Source: Dromiciops gliroides
Taxonomy: Eukaryota; Chordata; Mammalia; Microbiotheria; Microbiotheriidae
Length of the DNA stretch: 64,000 bases
Assembly: GCF_019393635.1 (NCBI RefSeq)
Contig: NC_057861.1
Location: forward strand, 538,950,211 to 539,014,210
Direction of reading: 5' to 3'
Positions 21,403-32,300 of the stretch are shown here, in pieces. The notes below the pieces were generated by a model. That model worked only from the letters and a program-made list of their open reading frames with translations, did no database searches and had not been told where the DNA came from. Every line of letters begins with the position of its first letter. Within the stretch, counting starts at the first letter, position 1. Both the position numbers and the translations under genes were made by a program.

Positions 21403-21549
21403 TTTTTTTTTTAAGTGAGGCAATTGGGGTTAAGTGACTTGCCCAGGGTCACACAGCTAGTAAATGTTAAGTGCCTGAGGCTGGATTTGAACTCAGGTAC
21501 TCCTGAATCCAGGGCCGTTGCTCTATCCACTGAGCCACCTAGCTGTCCC
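21403..21549 (-). mobile_element. WSINE1-like SINE with 15-bp TSD
   Basis: Reverse full-length copy ending 'gccacctagctgtccc'. The 15-mer ccaagttaaattctt flanks it exactly at 21388-21402 and 21550-21564. Confidence 0.95.
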
Positions 21550-21564
21550 CCAAGTTAAATTCTT

Positions 21565-21875
21565 ATGACTGATTTCCTTTTGCCCTTATTTCTTAGGTTT
21601 TGGTCAGGCTATTCTTCATACTTGGAATGTACTCCTTTCTCTCCCCCATCTTGAAGAATTCTTAGCTTCCTTCATGACTCAGTTCAAGTGTCCCTTCCTA
21701 TAAAGAAACCTTTCCTGATTCTCCCTAAATGTTAGCACCCTCTCCCTCTTCAAATTATCTTGCATTTTACTTATTGTGTGTATGTCATAGAACACTGCCT
21801 AGCTCCCACTGCCTGAAGGACAGGGAGCTTACATTTCAGCTCTCCCCATGGGTTTCTTTGGTGCCCTTAAGGGGG
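21565..21875 (+). mobile_element. L2 LINE 3' region
   Basis: 'ctatttcttaggttttggtc'-like text leads to 'cttggaatgtactcctttct', 'aagaaacctttcctgattct' and 'tgaaggacagggagctt', the order of an L2 3' end. Confidence 0.7.
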
Positions 21876-21904
21876 TTGGGGGGTATTTAGATTCCCTGCC
21901 AATG

Positions 21905-22445
21905 GCTCTATTGCAGGGGTGATGAGTCTTTTGAAGCCCAGGTCCATTTAAACACTAACAGTCAGATTAGCTTTTAAAAAGAAATATTTACTTCAAAAGT
22001 ATAATAACATTCAAACTTACTTTCTGACACATTGGGCTTAATCTTCCTCCCCTCTTGCACCACCCCAGTCTCTAGGGAGGCTATTAGGCTCACAGCTTAG
22101 TTCAGTCACATTTCTGAGTCCAAAGGCTACACCCTACTCCCACCCCCACCTTGGGCTTGAGTCCCAGACACCCTAGCTTCTCTGGGCTTCCCTGCTGTGT
22201 TTTCCTGCCTGCAATGGCTCCAATATCACCTTGGCTCAAACTTCTGGTTTGGTAGGGATCACTTCCTACATCCAGAAACTGAGGACAAATGACAGAACAG
22301 AAACAAACACTCCCAGGCTCATTTTCTCAGACCAGGTCAAAAAGAGGAAGAGCAGGGGAATAAAGTCCTTCCCTTTCCATTTGTTTAATTTATGGTGTGT
22401 CTGCAGTGTGGATGAACTATGATCTTTAATCTCTGAACAGAGCAG

Positions 22446-22448
<3 letters not shown>
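21905..22448. other. unclassified segment, LTR suspected
   Basis: Moderate complexity with GC-rich and AT-rich halves, bounded on the right by a long AG repeat. No TG...CA ends or duplication could be defined. Confidence 0.25.

Positions 22449-22523
<75 letters not shown>
22449..22523. repeat. (AG)n microsatellite
   Basis: About 37 uninterrupted AG dinucleotides, probably length-polymorphic. Confidence 0.98.
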
Positions 22524-22527
<4 letters not shown>

Positions 22528-22984
22528 CTCATTTAGGTCAGTATTAAAGAAGTAGCTTGTTCTGAGTATACAGCCCATCAAAGGAGGCTACTCCCATCCA
22601 TGTGGTAAGGCATGCAGAATTTGGAGGTCCAGGCATGTCCAGGACTAGCCTCTCAGGGAGCCTCCATGTTGAGCAAACTCGCATACTCTAAGGCCCCTTC
22701 CAGCTGTATATTCTTTTAGTAGAATGTGACTTCCTCAAGTACATGGACTTGTGTTTGTTTTTTTTTTTCATTGTCTTTGTGCCAAGAACAATAACTTACT
22801 CATAGTATTCATTTGCTGAATTGAATTGAATTGAATTCATCAATTCTCCAAAGCCTCCATTAAAATCCCTAGGAGGGATAACATACCCATTCATTTTCAT
22901 AGGCTAATTTATTAGGTTGAATAATTTTCACTTAGGACTAGAAAATTACCAGAGAAAAAAACCATAGAAATGATAAGTTTTGGG
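22524..22984. other. unassigned intergenic DNA
   Basis: No recognised feature beyond a 'ttgaattgaattgaattc' pentanucleotide repeat near 22820. Confidence 0.4.
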
Positions 22985-23340
22985 GAGCTTGTAAGGGTCT
23001 ATCTTGTGGGGGGTTTTGACTTGGAGTCAGTGGATCCCTAAAAAATCTATGGATACATTTTGGGGGATCTATGAATTTGTTTCTTAAAAATATTGTGATA
23101 ACCATATTTCAATATAATTAGTTTCCTTTATAATCCCATGTATCACAGGTATTTTTTTTTTGGTGGGGCATTGAGGGTTAAGTGGCTTGCCCAGGGTCAC
23201 ACAGCTAGTAAGTGTCAAGTGTCTGAGGCCAGATTTGAGCTCAGGGCCTCCTGAATCCAGGGTCAGTGCTTTATTCACCATGCCACCTAGTTGCCCTCTA
23301 TCATATGTATTTTTAAAAGTCTGAGCAGCTCACATCCCTC
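22985..23340 (+). mobile_element. hAT-like transposon copy split by a SINE
   Basis: 'tttcaatataattagtttcc' and 'tttataatcccatgtat' match the copy at 34.75-35.20 kb. The ends are not readable. Confidence 0.55.
23152..23297 (-). mobile_element. WSINE1-like SINE
   Basis: Reverse copy: 'ggtggggcattgagggttaa', 'cacacagctagtaagtgtca' and 'gccacctagttgccctc'. It is moderately diverged, with flanks tatcacaggtattt and tatcatatgtattt as an imperfect duplication. Confidence 0.9.
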
Positions 23341-23540
23341 TAGCTGTGGTGGCCCCCAGGGAGACTGAACCACAAACTAGCTGCTCAGGTTTCCCTGGCA
23401 CCCTGGCCTTGAGATATGCCCTCCTCAGGATCCAAAGGAAAACTTCAAATGAAAATCTTACCAAAGTTGAAGGAGAATGTTGAGGCAATACAGTTACATG
23501 AAAGTCCTACTACAAATCACAGGATGCAGTTAAACTTTGT

Positions 23541-23571
<31 letters not shown>
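23541..23571. repeat. (CA)n microsatellite
   Basis: About 15 CA units. Confidence 0.95.
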
Positions 23572-23573
<2 letters not shown>

Positions 23574-24387
23574 TGTCACATTACAAAATGTCACATGTTA
23601 CAAAAAAGGTCACATTAATGAGGACTCCAGGAACATAAAAACTCTTCCATTGAAGGAATCAATGACTGCTAGTGATCTCCAAGGTGAAAATAATCTAATA
23701 AACACTCAAACAATTTGAAGTATAACTTCATCAAGTGACATTTCTCCCTCTCTTCTGAAATATGTTTGCAGATTGTTGTACATAAACCACCAGCTTTGAA
23801 GATAGTTTAAGTAGTTTCTCATCACCTGAAGCAGAATGAAGGAGAACGTTGAGATTTTGATGTTTCTATTAATGAAGAATACCTCTAATTCAGGAGTTGC
23901 ATTCTTCTGGATGCCAGCAGAGCAAAGGTCATAGAGAATATGCAGCAATTTTCAAATCCTTCATCAATTTTAACTGCTTTGATCAACATTGTTTCTATGA
24001 CTACTCAGACACCATTTGGTTCTGATTGCTGGTAAGACACTGATGGACTTCCTGGACTCACCAGCCCCCTAAGCACACACACACACTTCATGATATCCAT
24101 TCACTTAAGATCAGAAATGAATTAACATAAAAGAAATGGAGGCACATTTGACTAGATGAAGGGGCAGTGTTTCAGTTTCTTCATCCCACCAAAGAACTCG
24201 AAGAATTTCTTCACACTCAAAAACTTGGAACTTTTGTATGCATACTTACTTCTGGAAGTCTGTTTTCTGAGTCATTGCTCCTTCCAGTTTTTTTCAGTTA
24301 ACTAGATTTTTTTTTTTTGTCACACAATAGTAAGCCCTCAGTCCCTCATGGCCCAAAGGAGACTCACCAAGTATTCAATATTAGATT
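23572..24387. other. unassigned intergenic DNA
   Basis: No recognised repeat, apart from a short CA run near 24075 and T12 near 24310. Confidence 0.4.
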
Positions 24388-24778
24388 AGATCCAACAGAA
24401 CTGGGAGAACATTATACACGGTAACAGCAACATTGGACAATGATCAACTATGATAGACTTAGCTCTTCTCAGTAATACAATGATCTGAGACAATTTCAAA
24501 ATACCCATGATGGAAAATGTTCTCCACATCTAGAAAAAAACCTCAAAAACTATGGAATCTGAATGCAGATCGAAGCATACTATTTTCACTTTTTTTTCCT
24601 TTCTTGTGGTTTTTCCTTTTTGTTCTGATTCTTCTTTTACAACATGATTAATGTGGAAATATGTTTAACATGATTGTATGTATATAATCTATATCAAATT
24701 GCTTGCCATCTTGGTGGAAGCGGGGTGGGAAGAAGGGAGGTAGAAAAATTTGGAACTCAAAATCCTAAAAAAAATACA
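24388..24778 (+). mobile_element. L1 3' end, 5'-truncated
   Basis: 'acagcaacattggacaatga', 'ctatggaatctgaatgcaga', 'ttttgttctgattcttcttt' and 'aatttggaactcaaaatcct' are the shared 3'UTR phrases of the L1/HAL1 group in this window. Confidence 0.85.
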
Positions 24779-25425
24779 CATTGAACTCATGACACAATCA
24801 ACTCCAAAAAACATCCAAATAATGCCATAGGACAATTCCTGGAGCAGAAAAACCCACAGAAGAATGTGCTAAAATCACCTTCCAACCAAGGACAGCTTGG
24901 AAGGTCAGAAGGAGGGAGTTGCTGTTCTGAGACAAGAGTAGAGTCCAACCCCACAGTCACCCTGACACAGATCCAGTTCCAGGAAGGCCTCTCCAGAGAA
25001 AGGGACCCCCCCCTCCCCAAGAGCCTCTGAATCAGCTACAGTGCCAGTATTGTCTGGAACGAAGCTCACAGTCTGATGAGAGGGCTGAGCCCTTGGCATG
25101 GGGGAGATTACAGGCATCTCTGCTGGTGCTGAGGCAGAACTTGGGTTTTTCCACCCCTTTTGGGACCCAGGAGGTAGGCTTGAGTAGCAGTGGCCCAGGC
25201 GGGGGAGGGGCACAAGCTCGTTGGAGCTGACAACCACAACACACAAAGCTGGTTGATTAGCAAGTTGGTCTGGGGTCATCTACAAACCAGGGAATAGGCC
25301 AGGTGAGTGAAGAACCCGTTCCTCCTTAAATTATACCATCTAGGACTTCTGAAGCTTGGGATAGAGCAGCCTGGAAAAAGTGCCCCTATTTAAGGAGCTA
25401 AAAGTCAAGTAAAAAAAAAGGCAAG

Positions 25426-26394
25426 ATGAGCAGAAAGAGAAAAGTGAGGACCATAGAAAGTTTCTTTAGTGACAAGGAAGATCGAGGAGCACTCTCAGAG
25501 GAATATGTCAACATCAGGGCCCCTATATCTAAAGATTCCAAGAAAAATATGAATTGGTCTCTGGCCATAGAGGCACTCAAAAAGGACTTTGAAGATAAAG
25601 TTAGAGAGGTAGAGGAAAAAATGGAAAGAGAATTTAGAGTGATGCAGGAAAGACAAGAGAAAAAAGTCAACAGCTTGAAAAGCCAAATTGGCCAAATGGA
25701 AAAGGAGGTACAAAAGCTCTCTGACAAAAAAAAAATGCCTAAGAATTAGGATTGAACAAATGGAAGCTACTGACTTTATAAGAAACCAAGACACAATAAA
25801 ACAAATTCAAATGAATAAAAAAAATAGAGGGCAATGTGAAATATCTTCTTGGAAAAACTGCTGACCTGGAAAATAGGACCAGGAGAGACAAATTGAAAAT
25901 TATTGGTCTACTCATGATCAAGGAAAGAGCTTAGACATCATCTTCCAAGAAATTGTCAGGAAAATTTTCCCTGATATTCTAGAAGCAGAAGATAAAATGG
26001 AAATTGAAAGAATCCACTGATCACCTCCTGAAAGAGATCCCCAAAGGAAAACTTCCAGGAATATTATAGCCAAATTCCAGAGTTCTCAGGTCAAGGAGAA
26101 AATATTGCAAGCTACCAAAAAGAAAGAATTCAAGTAGTATGGAGCCCCAGTCAGGATAGCACAAGATCTAGCAGCTTCTACATTAAAGGACCAGAGGGCA
26201 TGGAATATGATATTCCAGAGGGCAAAGGAATTGGGATTACTACCAAGAATCATGAATCCAGCAAAACTTTGTATAATCTTTTAGAGGAAAAAGTGGGACA
26301 TCAATGAAAAAGGGGACTTTCAGGTATTTGTGATGAAAAGACCTAAACTGAATGGCAAATTTGACTTTCAAATACAAGACCCTAGAGAACCATA
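25426..26394 (+). pseudogene. L1/HAL1 ORF1 (RNA-binding coiled-coil protein), broken
   Basis: L1 ORF1p binds element RNA as a trimer. The N-terminal frame runs 107 codons from MSRKRKVRTIESFF, through a heptad-rich coiled coil (about residues 45-100: EKEVQKL, SQIGQME), to a stop after an A-rich run near 25730 that shifts the frame. Beyond it come an RRM-like part (a decayed 'RRDxLKIIGL'-type region, about 25880), then 'PPERDPQRKTSRNIIAKF' and a C-terminal 'RAKELGLLPRIMNPAKL...FVMKRPKLN'. At least three stops or frame changes are present. It ends at a stop near 26394. Confidence 0.92.
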
Positions 26395-26399
26395 AAAAA

Positions 26400-26530
26400 T
26401 TGGGGTTGGGGGACATACCTGGTATCATGCAGTGGGTGACTGTCTTGTGTTTGAGGCTGGGTTTTGGCTGGGATTTCCCCTAGGTACAGGGTGGATGCTT
26501 TGTCCACTGTGTCACCTAGATGCTCCATGA
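26400..26530 (-). mobile_element. degenerate SINE insertion
   Basis: 'gtgtttgaggctgggttttg', 'ggatgctttgtccactgtgt' and 'cacctagatgctcc' resemble a worn reverse WSINE1-like copy just after ORF1. Confidence 0.55.
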
Positions 26531-26682
26531 TGACATTTTTAGGGTTAAATTGAGGGGTAAGGGGAATGCAGTGGGGCAGGGGGAAGGGCAGAGGTAGCAT
26601 GGGGTGAAATCCCATATGAAAGAAACAGGAAAGGGCTTATGGATTGGGGGAAGAGATGGGGAAGGAGCAGAATAGTAAATGA

Positions 26683-26905
26683 ATTTTACACTCATCAGAA
26701 TAGGCTCAAAGACCTTAAACTCATCAGAGTTGCCTCAAGGAGGGATTAACACACATACCCTCTTGGGTGGAGTAATCTATTTAACCTGGGCAGTAAATGA
26801 GCCTAATGCTCATCAGAATTGGCTCAAAGACCTCAATCTTATCAGAATTGGCTCAAGGAGGGAATAACACACACACTCAATACAGTAGAGTAATCTATCT
26901 AACCC
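26683..26905 (+). repeat. tandem duplication of ~110-125 bp in HAL1 3'UTR
   Basis: Two copies share 'catcagaattggctcaaaga', 'ctcaaggaggga.taacacaca' and 'gagtaatctat.taaccc'. Each copy itself holds two 'catcagaa/g.tgg.ctcaa' repeats. Confidence 0.85.
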
Positions 26906-27471
26906 TGCAGGAAAATAGGAAGGGAAAGGGATAAAGAGAGAGGGGCAAAAGAAGGGAGGACAGTTTTGGGAGGGGACAGACAGAAGCAAATCCCTTTTGA
27001 AGAGGGATAGGGTGAAAGAAGATAGATAATAGAGTAAATATCATTGGGAAGAGAATAGGACAGAGGGAAACATTTAACAATAGTAATCATGAAAAAGAGA
27101 AAAGGGGAAATTTTTACAAAAATATTTATAACAACTCTTTGTGGTGCCTAAGAATTGGGAATCAAGGGAATGTCCATCAATTGAGGAATGACTGAAGAAG
27201 CTGTGGTATATGATTATAGTGGAATGGTATTGTTCTATAGGAAATGACAAACAGGATGATACCATAAAAACCTGGAAAGACTCATGAACTGATGTATAGT
27301 GAAGTGAGCAGAACTGGGAGGACATTGTGCACAGTGAAGCAGTATTGTTCAATGAGAAATTGTAAATGACTTCACTACTCTCAGCAATACAATGATCCAA
27401 GACAATCCCAAGGGACTAATGATAAAGCTTATTTATTTTTCAGCCCCGAAGAAAGAACTGATAAAAAAGAG

Positions 27472-27473
<2 letters not shown>

Positions 27474-27520
<47 letters not shown>
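27474..27520. repeat. (AT)n microsatellite
   Basis: About 23 AT units inside the HAL1 3'UTR. Confidence 0.97.
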
Positions 27521-27525
<5 letters not shown>

Positions 27526-27721
27526 CTTGTTGATGTCTTGTGGAGGGGGGAGGAGAGGGAGGGAGGGAGAAAAAATTGGAACTCTCAATCTTATGAAAAT
27601 GAATGTTGAAAACTACCCTTAAATGTAACTGGAAAAATAAAATAAGTGTTTGTTAAAAAAATGCATATTCAAAACTATCTTTACTTATAGTTGGAAAAAC
27701 AGTATTAAAAAAAAAAGATTA

Positions 27722-27866
27722 GGGGCAGCTAGGTGGCGCAGTGGATAGAGCACCGGCCCTGGAGTCAGGAGTACCTGAGTTCAAATCCGGCCTCAGACAT
27801 TTAACACTTACTAGCTGTGTGACCCTGGGCAAGTCACTTAACCCCAATTGCCTCACAAAAAAAAAA
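27722..27866 (+). mobile_element. WSINE1-like SINE, near consensus
   Basis: 'ggggcagctaggtggcgcag' to 'accccaattgcctcac' plus a short A tail. CpG sites in 'ggcgcag', 'caccggccc' and 'tccggcc' are intact, so it is probably young. The flanks share 'aaaaagatta', though the A-run blurs the exact duplication. Confidence 0.95.
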
Positions 27867-28187
27867 GATTAGATCTAACCCAGGAATATCTGGGCATGCT
27901 CTATATTATTCACTGGGATGGATACATTTTAACATTGACAATTGCACTAACAATACTACAGAATTATTAAATTATGTACAAATAGTACTAGAGCACTACA
28001 CTTTTAGAAATAAAGCATTTGGAGGTGGTGGAAAAGGGATCAGTAATAACTTGAACCTCAAGGACTCTGCTGCCTCTTCAGAGTCAAAAACTCATGTTGA
28101 TCTCTATCTTATGAAGGACCTTCAGTCAAACCTTAATACAAAAGTTAAAATTTACTTTTAAACATTGTTTTAATCATATATAACTTT
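27867..28187. other. unassigned intergenic DNA
   Basis: No recognised feature. Confidence 0.4.
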
Positions 28188-28341
28188 TTTTTTGTGTGTG
28201 TGGGGGGGTATAATGAGGGTTAAGTGACTTGCCCAGGGTCACAAAGTTACTAAGTGTCAAGTGTCTGAGGTTGAATTTGAACTCAGGTGCTCCTGAATCC
28301 AGGGCTGGTGCTTTATCCATTGTTCCACCTAACTGCCTTCT
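28188..28341 (-). mobile_element. WSINE1-like SINE
   Basis: 'taatgagggttaagtgactt', 'actaagtgtcaagtgtctga' and 'ttccacctaactgcctt' form a full-length reverse copy with moderate divergence and a GT-modified tail. Confidence 0.9.
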
Positions 28342-28907
28342 ACAACATTCTTAAATCTATTCAACAACCTATTGTTTGAAAAGAAATTAGATTAAATATA
28401 TTTCTGCAACTTTTTTTTTAATGTTACCCAAAATTAAGCATCTCAAGTATTCAGTCTTGCTTTTGAGAACAGTTGAGGAATGTAGTATCCTGTTTAGAGA
28501 GTGGATTTTCACTTTGCATTTTTTTTTTTTTACTTTTGATATTAAAATTTTGGGAGGGAAGAGGAACACAGTTGATTCTTATTTCTCTTTACCTTGATCT
28601 CATATGTTACTTGGTCTTTACTCAAATACAAAGAATTTCTGGATCCAACATGACATAATCTTAAGGTCTTATTGAAATATTTTGGTTTTTTTTCTTCTTT
28701 TTAGAGATCATTTTCTTGGGAACTCATTTCACCATAGAATATATTAGGTGAAGTGGGCAAATCTATTTTAAGTGTATATCATACTTGTGTTCCTAGCCCA
28801 CTTCTCTCCATGCTTCCTACACTCTGACCATTATCTTCATCTATATCAACACCACAACCTTGGACTTCTCCTTGGTTCTTAGTTCTTTATCTTGCCTGGA
28901 ACTATTT
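28342..28907. other. unassigned intergenic DNA
   Basis: No recognised feature. Confidence 0.4.
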
Positions 28908-29148
28908 ATTGTTGAGTGATGTCAGTTATCTCTGACTCTCTGTTTCCCCATTTAGAGTTTTCTTGGCAAAGATACTGTAATGGTTTACCATTTCCTTCTC
29001 CAATTCATTTTACAGATAAGCAACTGAGGGAAACAGGGTTAAGTGACTTTCCCAGGGTCACACAGATAATGTGTCTGGGGCCAGATTTGAACTCAGGTCC
29101 TCCTTACTCCAGGTCTCATAGTCTATCAACTTCACCACCTAGCTGCCC
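28908..29148 (-). mobile_element. Mar1-like CORE-SINE
   Basis: Reverse order: 'ttcttggcaaagatactgta', 'ccatttccttctccaattca', 'gggttaagtgactttcccag' and 'caccacctagctgccc'. Confidence 0.9.
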
Positions 29149-29159
29149 GAACCTGGGAC

Positions 29160-29310
29160 CAGACCTCCATTCTATTTTCCATACATCATTCCCTGGCCTT
29201 TGTTGGTGGCCTCCATTAGAATGTAAGCTCTCTGAGGGTAGTCTTGCTTGCTTATATTTATATCCTGTTGTGTTTTTTTTCCCACACTACTGTCACATAG
29301 TAAGTACTTT
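29160..29310 (+). mobile_element. L2 3' end fragment
   Basis: 'ttagaatgtaagctctctga' followed by 'gggtagtcttgcttgc' and 'cacatagtaagtactttat' is the L2-type terminal text. Confidence 0.65.
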
Positions 29311-29334
29311 ATCTCCCTAAAAACAAAACAAAAA

Positions 29335-29413
29335 CTCTGATAAGGGTTCCCTAGGTTTCCCCAGATTGCCTTTGGAGTCCATCATCCAAAAAAGTTTAAG
29401 AACCCCTGGTCCT
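29335..29413 (+). mobile_element. hAT-like right-end fragment
   Basis: Ends 'agtttaagaacccctgg', close to the right inverted repeat of the 34.75 kb element. Confidence 0.5.
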
Positions 29414-29477
29414 AGAGTATGTTTGCAGAGGCCGGGTGCAGTTTTCATACCATGGTAGATGCTGGGGTAAACAAAGA

Positions 29478-29672
29478 ACATCTAGTTGTCGCAGAGGATA
29501 GAGTTCTGGGATTGAAGTCAAGAAGACATAAATTTGAAGACTGTTTCAGATTTTCTATTTTTGTGACCCCGAGGGCAAAAATCAATTTAATTCTCTGTCC
29601 CTCTGTTTCCTCATCAGTAGGGTGACAGGCACCTCTAAGTTTCCTTCTAGCTCTAAATTGGAGATCCTTTAA
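29478..29672 (+). mobile_element. MIR3-like SINE
   Basis: 'cctctgtttcctcatcagta' and 'gcacctctaagtttccttct' with 'agctctaaattggagatcct' give a MIR3-type 3' end. Confidence 0.65.
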
Positions 29673-30287
29673 GTCAGGCGAGGTGTCGTTAAACCTTACC
29701 TATTTCCCAATTTAGCTGTTCATAAGGTCTGTGTGAAATGGGGAAGACTGAGCAGAAATGAAGACTCCAAGTATTTTGAGCTTTCTCCCCAGAGCAATGT
29801 ACTCTCCAAATCCTATCACTGCCACCTCTTCTCCCAATTGAGGCTATCCAGTGAAGAGTAAGCAGTTCTAAATTGAGCTCTTATTCCTGAGACCTGGACA
29901 GCACTGCTTGTTAGGAGCTGTCAATCTGCTCAATCCACACTAACACACAGATCTCAGAATTGTATGTAAACGAACGAAGGGCTAATGGAAATGTGGTGTG
30001 TTCCTTTGCTGAATGTGCCTGACTCCCTTTGGCGTAAGTCTGAGGTTAGGTTACACATGTGGGAGGGGAGCAGAGTGTCCTGGGAGGGGCAAATTACCCA
30101 TACTTGTGATGGTTAAATCAGTAGTGAGTCCTGATCACATAAATCAATCTATCCACCCATCAATCAATAAGTACTTTATTACTATATCCTAATTACTGTG
30201 GTAGGTACAGGGATTACAAAGAAAAAATGAAATAATTCCTGACTTCAAGGAATTTAATATTGGAGGAGATTTTAAAAATTCCACAGA
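29673..30287. other. repeat-poor unique DNA
   Basis: No recognised interspersed repeat. Confidence 0.4.
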
Positions 30288-30560
30288 ACAGTAATAACAG
30301 TAGCAGCAGCAGCAGCTAATGTTTATATTGTGATTCAAGGCTCACAAAACACTATACAGAAGTTATCTCATTTGAGCCTCATAACCAATTTGTGAAGTAG
30401 GTATTATTATTATCTCATTTTATAGGTGAGAAAACTGAGCTTGGGAGAGGTTAAGTGATTTGCCCATAGTCACACATGTAATCTGTTTTTATGACAGAAT
30501 TCGAACCCAGGTCTTTCTGACTTCAAGTTCAGTAATCTATCCAGTATGTGGTACTGCCTT
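30288..30560 (-). mobile_element. THER1-like CORE-SINE
   Basis: Reverse order: 'cagcagcagcagctaatgtt', 'tatctcatttgagcctcata', 'ttgggagaggttaagtgatt' and 'ggtctttctgacttcaag'. A short (CAG)n lies near the 3' end. Confidence 0.82.
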
Positions 30561-30830
30561 AACAATATCAATCAATTCATCAATAAACATTTATTAAATG
30601 CCCACTGTTGACCAGGCACTGTGCTGAGCACTGAGGAAACAAAAAGGGGCAAAAACAGTCCCTGCCTTCAAGAAGCTTACAGTCTAATGGGGGAGACATC
30701 ATACAAACAAATATATAGAAAGCAAGCTATATGCAAGATAAATAGGATTTGATTAACAGAAGGAAAGCTCTGAAATTAAATGGAGTTGGGAAGTACCTTC
30801 CTGTAGATTTCTGGTGGAATTTATTGAAGA
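30561..30830 (+). mobile_element. unclassified marsupial interspersed repeat
   Basis: The text 'ataaacatttattaaatgcc', 'ccaggcactgtgctgagcac', 'cagtccctgccttcaagaag' and 'cttacagtctaatgggggag' recurs in part near 14.58, 38.6, 39.78, 51.3, 58.5 and 63.95 kb. I cannot name the family. Confidence 0.65.
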
Positions 30831-30914
30831 CAATTAAACAATCAACTTATAACTCCATTCATCATTCCTGTGACTCTCCAGAACAAAACTCTTTTCTTGG
30901 CCACTACTCTTCAA

Positions 30915-31016
30915 TAGGTGTCATATCCCCCATTACTGTGTAAACTTCTTGGGGTTAGGGAGTTTATCCCCAGTGCCTAGCAAAATGCTTGGTACAAGCT
31001 ATGTCCTTTAATACAC
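30915..31016 (+). mobile_element. L2 3' end fragment
   Basis: 'aacttcttggggttagggag' and 'cccagtgcctagcaaaatgc' match L2 terminal text. Confidence 0.55.
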
Positions 31017-31017
31017 A

Positions 31018-31072
31018 TTCTCATTCATTCATTCATTCATTCGTTCATTCATTCATTCATTCATTCATTCAT
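31018..31072. repeat. (TTCA)n microsatellite
   Basis: About 13 ATTC units with one TTCG variant. Confidence 0.95.
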
Positions 31073-31548
31073 ATGTAGAAATTATGAACATGACCTTGTG
31101 GAGGATGAGTTAAATGGATAGGGTCTGTCCCCAAAATGAATTGGCCAGCTGAGATTCTTGGGAGGATGAGCTCTAGGGGAGGAGCCACCTTTGTATTAGT
31201 CTATAAAAAGAAACCCAAAGACCTTCATCTGGAGACATTCTGAAAGCACAGAAAGAGTGCATGTATGGGGGATGGGTGAGGGTGGTTTGGGGGGAGATTT
31301 TCTTCTGGTAGAAGCACACGGCAATTTGTATATGATCAATTCCAAAGGGTCCAAGATGGGGAGTTCCTGGACCTTGATTGCCTAGCTGCCTCATCTTTTG
31401 TTTCCCTTTTCTGAGTATATGTCAAAGACTAGACCTTAAAGTAGAATTTCCTGGGACAAGACATGGCACCAGTTAAACCAGGGATGGAGACCTGAGAATT
31501 CCTGTAGATCGGTATTGAAGACATAGACATGTATTTACCCATATGGCC
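31073..31548. other. unassigned DNA with a TATA-like box
   Basis: 'attagtctataaaaagaaac' near 31194 looks like an LTR or promoter TATA box, but no partner signals are seen. Confidence 0.3.
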
Positions 31549-32300
31549 TGTGAGGGCCAAAATTTGATATACGGAGTGTTATTTGGGTGACTCACCTTAA
31601 GATTAGGGTCCTGGAAATATGAGGGACCTTTTAGGCTCACCCTCCCCTCTGAACTGCCCTTTTTAGATATTTCTCCCAGGCCAATAAGAAAGGAGCCTCT
31701 AAGCTTTAGTTCACAAAAGGATCAGATGTTATTACTTGGGAATTAATTAAACAACAAAGGCAAAACTAATAAAAATCAAAGATAAGAAAATAGGAAAATA
31801 GAAATACAGATAAATATTCTTAACTCTAAGCTTCACCTATGTGATTCTCAGACCATTTCCAATTAAGCTAGTTCAAAGGAATATAGGGTTTTTCATAATT
31901 AACGCACCGAACTTGAAAGTTTACAGTTGCTTGACCAGAGACAGAACGAACACACACCACACACCATGACCATAAGGGCCAAGTACCAAAAGACCGAGTC
32001 CCTGAAAATGGCTAGCCTAATGTTCTGGAAGCAGCCTACCCTCCACCTCCCTTCAGGGAGCATTCAATCTTTCCTTCCCCAAAAGGGGAGATCCTTCAAA
32101 AGCTGCCTATGGAGAGTCTAATTTTTTTTTTTTACCACAGGACCAAGAGGAGAGGAAAGTTCTTTATCTCAGTCTAAGAGAGGCAATATTATAACATCTC
32201 AACTACATAGTAACCCTAAGGAAGAGAACCACATGGGCAACTGGTGAGAGTTCCTCAGGACTGTCTTTTTAGCAGGACCAAGTTAGAGACCCCTGGTATT
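31549..32300. mobile_element. possible LTR or retroviral leader remnant
   Basis: Begins TGTGAGGGCC after 'catatggcc' and has the patchy composition of marsupial LTRs ('aattaattaaacaacaaagg' near 31741). Neither the matching end nor a duplication was found. Orientation is unresolved. Confidence 0.3.

Larger units (their letters stand above)
24779..27700 (+). mobile_element. HAL1-like element (ORF1 only, no ORF2)
   Basis: HAL1 (half-L1) elements keep an L1-type ORF1 and 3' end but lack ORF2, and depend on a full L1 for reverse transcriptase. Here a GC-rich 5'UTR (24779-25425) precedes a broken ORF1 (25426-26394). About 1.2 kb of 3' sequence follows, with the text 'gaatgtccatcaattgagg', 'ctgtggtatatgattatagt' and 'gagcagaactgggagg', and a final A-run near 27700. 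No endonuclease or reverse-transcriptase block lies between. A SINE-like insert (26400-26530), a tandem duplication and an (AT)n lie inside. Confidence 0.8.

Noticed and set aside
22266..22532. 88-codon minus-strand frame rich in Ser-Leu
   Set aside because: It is the translation of the (AG)n microsatellite plus flanks; no protein motif is present.
24905..25279. 124-codon minus-strand frame in GC-rich DNA
   Set aside because: Lies antisense in the 5'UTR of the HAL1-like element, with no recognisable domain and no counterpart in related copies.
25426..25749. 107-codon coiled-coil protein as a cellular gene
   Set aside because: Homologous starts recur at 43119 and 55633 with the rest of an L1 ORF1 following in shifted frames, so it is a LINE remnant.
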